A stretch of 64,000 bases of DNA from Linyphia triangularis (lineage: Eukaryota; Arthropoda; Arachnida; Araneae; Linyphiidae): positions 57,858,487-57,922,486 of the forward strand of contig OZ021727.1 of assembly GCA_963978545.1 (NCBI GenBank), in the 5' to 3' direction. Under the pieces are notes generated by a model. It was not told where the DNA came from, ran no database searches, and was given only the letters and a program-made list of their open reading frames with translations. Below, piece by piece: positions 59,821 through 64,000 of the stretch (position 1 is the first letter of the stretch; each line of letters begins with the position of its first letter). A program made the position numbers and the translations under genes.

Positions 59821-60857
59821 TCTATAATATTAAAACAAGCTGTGTGTCTGTCTGTGGCTCTGTAGAAACCTGCTTAAAATTGGAGTAGAGCTCTGAAATT
59901 TTCAACACAAGAAGTTTTGGCCTTCAATTTTATGTATGTCAAACAGAATGTTAAAATTTTAATTAGTTCTTTTTTAAATAATACTTTAATTAGGTTTTTT
60001 TTTACCAAGTGACTTTAAATAGAAATACAGCACTGAAATTTTCAACTTAAGTAGTTTTGGCTTCTAATTGGACTTATGAAAAACAGAATGTTAAATTTTT
60101 ATTTAGTTCTTTTTTAATTAGTTTTTTAATTAATAAATATTTTACAGAACGATTTCTAATAGGGCTACAGCTCTGAAATTTTCAACATAAGTAGTTTAGC
60201 CTTCTAATTGGACTTTTGAAAAACAGAATTTCAAATTTTTATTCAGTTCTTTTTTAATTAACAAATATTTTACAAAACGATTTCTACTTGGGCTACAGTT
60301 CTGATATTTTCAACACAAGTAGTTTTGGCATTCTAATTGAACTACTGACAAAAAAAAATTAATTTTAATTTGATTAATTTTTTTAATTAATATTTTCACA
60401 AAAAGCGACTTCTAACAGGCCTAGAACACTGAAAGTTTCAACATAAGTAGTTTTGGCCTTCTAATTTGGCTTTTCACAAACACGTGTTAAAATAATCTTA
60501 AAGGGGTGTTGTATTATTGTATTAACGGGGGGATTTTTTTTTTGTGTCTCGACAAGGGAGAGGCTTCTAATATTAAGGATTTACGTAGTAATTATAGATT
60601 TTAGTGAGTGAAGCGAGCTTTTGCTTATGCAACAATGAAACCTTTCAGCGAGTGAAGTAAGCCTGTACTTATGTGTCAATGAAATTTCAGCGAATGAACC
60701 GAGCTCGATTTTGCGTTGCAATGAACCTTCCAGCTAGCGAAGCGCCAAAAACTGGGTCCTATACACCAATGATGGATTTCCGCAACGCGAGGTCTCATAG
60801 CTAGCTAAAATATTTCAGACGTTAAAATTTCGTAGCGAAGCACGGGTATTCAGCTAG
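59821..60857 (+). mobile_element. Non-autonomous Helitron
   Basis: Begins TCTATAATATTAAAACAAGC just after an A, and ends CACGGGTATTCAGCTAG (CTRR-type 3' end). A short hairpin TTCG-TAG-CGAA lies at 60829-60839, about 15 bp before the end, as Helitrons require. Five tandem units fill the interior (59891-60480), then GAGTGAAGCGAGC-like repeats before the 3' end. No Rep/helicase coding. The base after CTAG is C where T is usual. Confidence 0.82.
59891..60480. repeat. Five-unit tandem array inside the Helitron
   Basis: CTCTGAAATTTTCAACA-type motifs start at about 59891, 60031, 60171, 60299 and 60428 (spacings 140, 140, 128, 129 bp). Each is followed by AAGTAGTTTTGGC and TTCTAATTGGACTT. Units differ by point changes and small indels in A/T-rich parts. 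Confidence 0.88.
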
Positions 60858-61082
60858 CCATACAATAAAAATGTTATTTTACTTCTTTTGTTTTTAACTT
60901 TGACTAGAGTAAAAAAAGTCTATAACATTGTTCTTTTAGTCTTTTCAATTTCCTTTTGCTCATTTTTGATTTGGTTTAAATTTGAAATTCCTTCCTGAAC
61001 TGTTTTGCAAGCAACCTCCAGCATTGTTTGTCCAATTTTCACACCCTTTAAATCCTGATTTTTTAGTGCGTTTTTTACTTTC

Positions 61083-61713
61083 AATTACCCATATGTAATA
61101 CATAGGGTAATAAAAGTATAGGATTCGTTAAAAAAAATTTATTTGTTTGCATTTCTCCACGTTTTGGAACATCCTGATCTCAAAAAAGTGATCTAGAAAA
61201 AATGTCTGTGCACGTTGTCAGCATAACTCCCGAACAAATTGACCAACGATGTTTAAATTTGGTGAACAGGTTGGTGAAGGCCCAATGACCTACCATTAAA
61301 GTTTTCGTCAAAATCGTGCATGCGCATAAGGTAGCTGCCATTGAAAAAATCTTTTTTTTCAATGATTGCTAAAAAACGGCTCAAACGATTTCGATAAAAA
61401 TTGCTTTGCTAATGCCTCTTAAGGTGTCATAAACATCCCCACCTCCTAAATTCCCTTAAAAATGCTTCAATGGTGTAAAAAGTGGAAAAATGAATGCCTT
61501 TAACACAGAGTTCTCTTTGCTAGAACATAGCTTATGAATGATCGTTTTTTCTCCTCTTTTCAGTTTCCCTTATAAGAAAGGATAATTTAAGAATTATCGA
61601 AAAGTATATCGCCAAATTGGCTATTTTTTCTAAACGAATGATGGAATTATAAAAACAGTAAATGACACAAATTCACATCAATAATATAGTGTAATTGAAA
61701 GTTGTGCGATGTA
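61083..61713. repeat. Interspersed repeat family R1, copy inside the hAT element
   Basis: Collinear with 21041-21680 over its full length (left end CAATTACCCATATG, right end GTGTAATTGAAAGTTGTGCG). It abuts the 3' end of the transposase remnant; the open frame there reads from transposase into the repeat. Confidence 0.8.
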
Positions 61714-63192
61714 CCATATCCCTAGTTATTCTTTCATTCACTTCATCCACTAATGTTTTGTAAGTGTCCATCTCAATTGTTGCTTCCTTTTTTACTTTTT
61801 CTAATGACCTTTCTTTACGAATTGCTTCCTTAGCAGTTAGTGTTTTCTTCTTCATATCTACCTTCTTTCTTTCAAGCTCTTTCTGGTCTCCTTCCTTTTG
61901 TTGTTTTAGTTCAGATGCAATCCTCTAATCTTCTTCAATTTTTTCCATACATGACTTATATGCTGATGCACCCTTTTTTATAAATTCTCTAGGAATTCGG
62001 ACTAAATGACACTTATTGTATACCGTTAATCCATCTTTTGTCTTTTGTAGTGCACTTATTAAAGCTTGAGTGAGACCCGTTCTGGAGTCTTTCAAGAAGT
62101 TTGATGTTTGAGAAAACCCTCGTTTCATATCTGCATTTCCATGCGGAAGCACGAGGATAACCTTAACCAATCTTGTAAGCTCAGGATATTTTCCTGTCCT
62201 AGATCATTCCTAAGAGAGAAGATGTTATTAAAGAAGTAATCAATCCGTCTAAGAAATACTTCATCTTCAATTTCGCACGTGTACCAGTCTTTTGGAATGT
62301 TCTCATATTGCAAAACCCTCCACTCATCACCTATTAAGTCAACATTTAACGGAGGGCTTAGGTGAACATTGGATGAAAGATTTTTAACTGCTTTTAAAGA
62401 CCAGGACTTGGATATATTTTCTGGTTTCAGACACCTTGCTTCTTTTATCACAATATTAAGTGAAAGGGTTTTCTCTAGAAATTCTTGAGCTACATTTTTT
62501 AGACATTTTCGCATTAATACCGTCAACTCTTTTTAAAGAATTTTCTTAATCTTTGTCAAATACTTTTGAGATTGAACACCAATTTCAAGTTCATCCTCGT
62601 CAAGTTCAAAGTCTATTGCCGGAAACTTTAACAGCTACAGTTCTTGTAGACTCATTTTTTAAAAAATTTCATTATCTTTAAGAAATGGCCATACAACTTT
62701 CTTACTAAGGAATCCATCCTTTCATACACAAGATGTATCAAAGGTCCTTCTCATTGAAAAAGAGCTAATAAAGGTTGCAAGGTATTTGTCAAGGAGAGAA
62801 GGAAGTGTACTTTCACCAAAGTAGCATTGGGCCTTTTCAGACACATCACAATCCTCAAATAACAAGCGTTTTCAGAAATCTTTAGGTCTCTTTTGGGCAA
62901 CCTTTTTAAAAAATATTCAGAAACCACGGGCCAAAAAGACAAGCCTGTCTAACGCAGGACCAAGATTCAGCCACCTTCTTTCAACAAGCTTAAGATTCTT
63001 GAATCCAAGTTCAACTTGCAAATCTTTTAATTCCTCAACTCTGGCAGGGGACTGTTTAAAGAAGTAGTGCAAGCCTACAATGAAATCATTTACTGCTTTT
63101 CTGAAGACATTGTGGACCATGTATAGATTGCAAAACCCAATATTTACTGTGTGTAGATTGCAAAACCCAGCTTTCAGGGAAACCACAAGCAA
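61714..63192 (-). pseudogene. hAT-superfamily transposase, broken
   Basis: Fragments in order on the - strand. 63192-62917: FRKAVNDFIVGLHYFFKQS, ELKDLQVELGFKNLKLVERR, then RWLNLGPALDRL. 62942-62751: a short frame. 62526-62125: helical, DEVFLRRIDYFFNNIF. 62170-61925: VILVLPHGNADMKRGFSQTS, like the conserved NADxxRxFS of the hAT C-terminal dimerisation domain. 61855-61714: a Lys/Glu-rich tail. The RW and NAD-RGFS blocks support the family. Several frame breaks separate the pieces, and the N-terminal half with zinc finger and first catalytic Asp is missing, so it cannot be active. Confidence 0.75.
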
Positions 63193-63399
63193 AAAAAAAA
63201 AAAAAATGGTGCGCGATTGTCACGTAGTATAAATTATATAAAAGAAACTTTGAAAAAGTAGGACTTTTTTTCCAAAAGTAGGACTTTTCCTACTTTCCTA
63301 CTAAAAAGTAGGAAAAGTAGGACTGCTGGGTGCCCTGATACTGCGACTATATGTTGGTCAGAAATTTTCTGGAGCAAGTCAATATGGTACCAAGACCAG

Positions 63400-64000
63400 A
63401 CAGAAATAGTATTGCAATATATTTTCCGGGAGGGGGTGTTTTTACTTGCAGCAAGACATTCTTAATTTTTTAAAAGTTAAAACATTTTCGTGGAGGTGAT
63501 ACCCCCCCCCCCCCCCGGTAAAGCACCTGCGATATATCTCCAGCCCCCGTCCCTCTCCCGAAAAATATATATACGTATTTTTAATTTGCTACTGTTTCTT
63601 TTGAGATAAAAATTTGTACTTGCAAAAAAATATCCCTAATTTCTTAAAATTTAAAATATATTTCGGGGAGGGGATATATCGCCACTCCTGGCCTCGCGCC
63701 TTTGATATATCCCCCTAGTTTGGTGCTTACGATATATCCCCTCCCCGAAAAAATATATATATAAATTTTTACTGCTTTTTCTGAGCTAAAACTTTTACTT
63801 CTTGTAACCAAGATTACTTGTAATCCCTATTTCTTAAAAGTTAAAATATATTTTCGGTAAGAGGATATTCATCATTTCCCCTTCTCCAAGGTTAGTACCG
63901 GCGATATAGCCCCCGCTCCGAAAATATAGGTAATTTTTTAATTTTCTACAGCTATTACACAGGTAGAACGATTACTTACAACAAGATATCCCAATTTTTT
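63400..64000. repeat. Degenerate tandem repeat running off the window end
   Basis: GCGATATAT-type plus CCCCGTCC..CCCGAAAAATATAT blocks recur at about 63530-63572, 63728-63764 and 63901-63929, with a GTTAAAATATATTTTCGG-like block between them. Period about 170-200 bp. It includes a poly-C run at 63501-63517. At least three units are present. Confidence 0.65.

Larger units (their letters stand above)
59471..63337 (-). mobile_element. hAT element with 6-bp target duplication, decayed transposase, nested insertions
   Basis: ATACTG flanks both ends (59465-59470 and 63338-63343). The right end, read on the - strand, is CAGGGCACCCAGCAGTCC; the left end is a more diverged CAAGCCTCCCAGTGG. Multiple AAAGTAGGA repeats sit just inside both ends, as transposase-binding subterminal repeats would. 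The transposase runs on the - strand (63192 down to about 61714). A Helitron (59821-60857) and an R1 repeat (61083-61713) lie in its 3' part. Total about 3.9 kb. Confidence 0.85.

Noticed and set aside
1..64000. CRISPR arrays, operons, riboswitches, bacterial terminators
   Set aside because: The window is eukaryotic nuclear DNA with spliceosomal introns; no spaced direct repeats of CRISPR type were seen.

Overview
The window is AT-rich animal nuclear DNA with GT-AG introns, many homopolymer and dinucleotide runs, and a dense load of DNA transposons. Codon use, intron structure and repeat types fit an arthropod. A chelicerate such as a spider is a guess, because the sequence alone does not settle it.

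One real protein-coding gene was found, on the + strand. It is a centrosomin / CDK5RAP2 / myomegalin-family gene with coding exons from 23028 to 53824 and a 3' UTR to about 54300. I assembled 23 coding exons whose splice phases all agree; they give about 2351 codons. One further in-frame 96-bp exon (33080-33175) looks real and may be a cassette exon. The family call rests on an N-terminal CM1 (Cnn_1N) motif, the region that binds gamma-tubulin ring complexes. It is followed by long coiled coils, a basic Ser/Pro-rich exon, a large 3.3-kb coiled-coil exon carrying a five-unit internal repeat of about 50 residues, and a C-terminal part with an SPDxGIESD-like motif. The likely role is recruiting gamma-tubulin to the centrosome. 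The 5' end is uncertain: the frame stays open upstream of the chosen ATG, and a GC-rich block with a TGACGTCA site near 17.4-17.7 kb is the best promoter candidate.

Region by region: 1-22.6 kb is non-coding sequence with a SINE, several MITE-like elements, microsatellites and two GC-rich CRE-containing blocks. 22.6-54.3 kb is the centrosomin gene, with repeats and a long foldback in its introns. The last intron (48783-53705) holds a nested hAT inside another hAT, a palindromic mariner-like element, and a 444-bp tandem duplication across their junction. 54.3-56.5 kb is plain AT-rich DNA. 56.5-59.0 kb is a hAT-like element with a SINE inserted in it. 59.5-63.3 kb is a larger hAT element with a 6-bp target duplication, a decayed transposase on the - strand, and a Helitron and another repeat nested inside. 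63.4-64 kb is a degenerate tandem repeat that runs off the end.

Target-site duplications were read directly from the flanks. The hAT-like elements here show 5-, 6- or 7-bp duplications, not the usual 8 bp.
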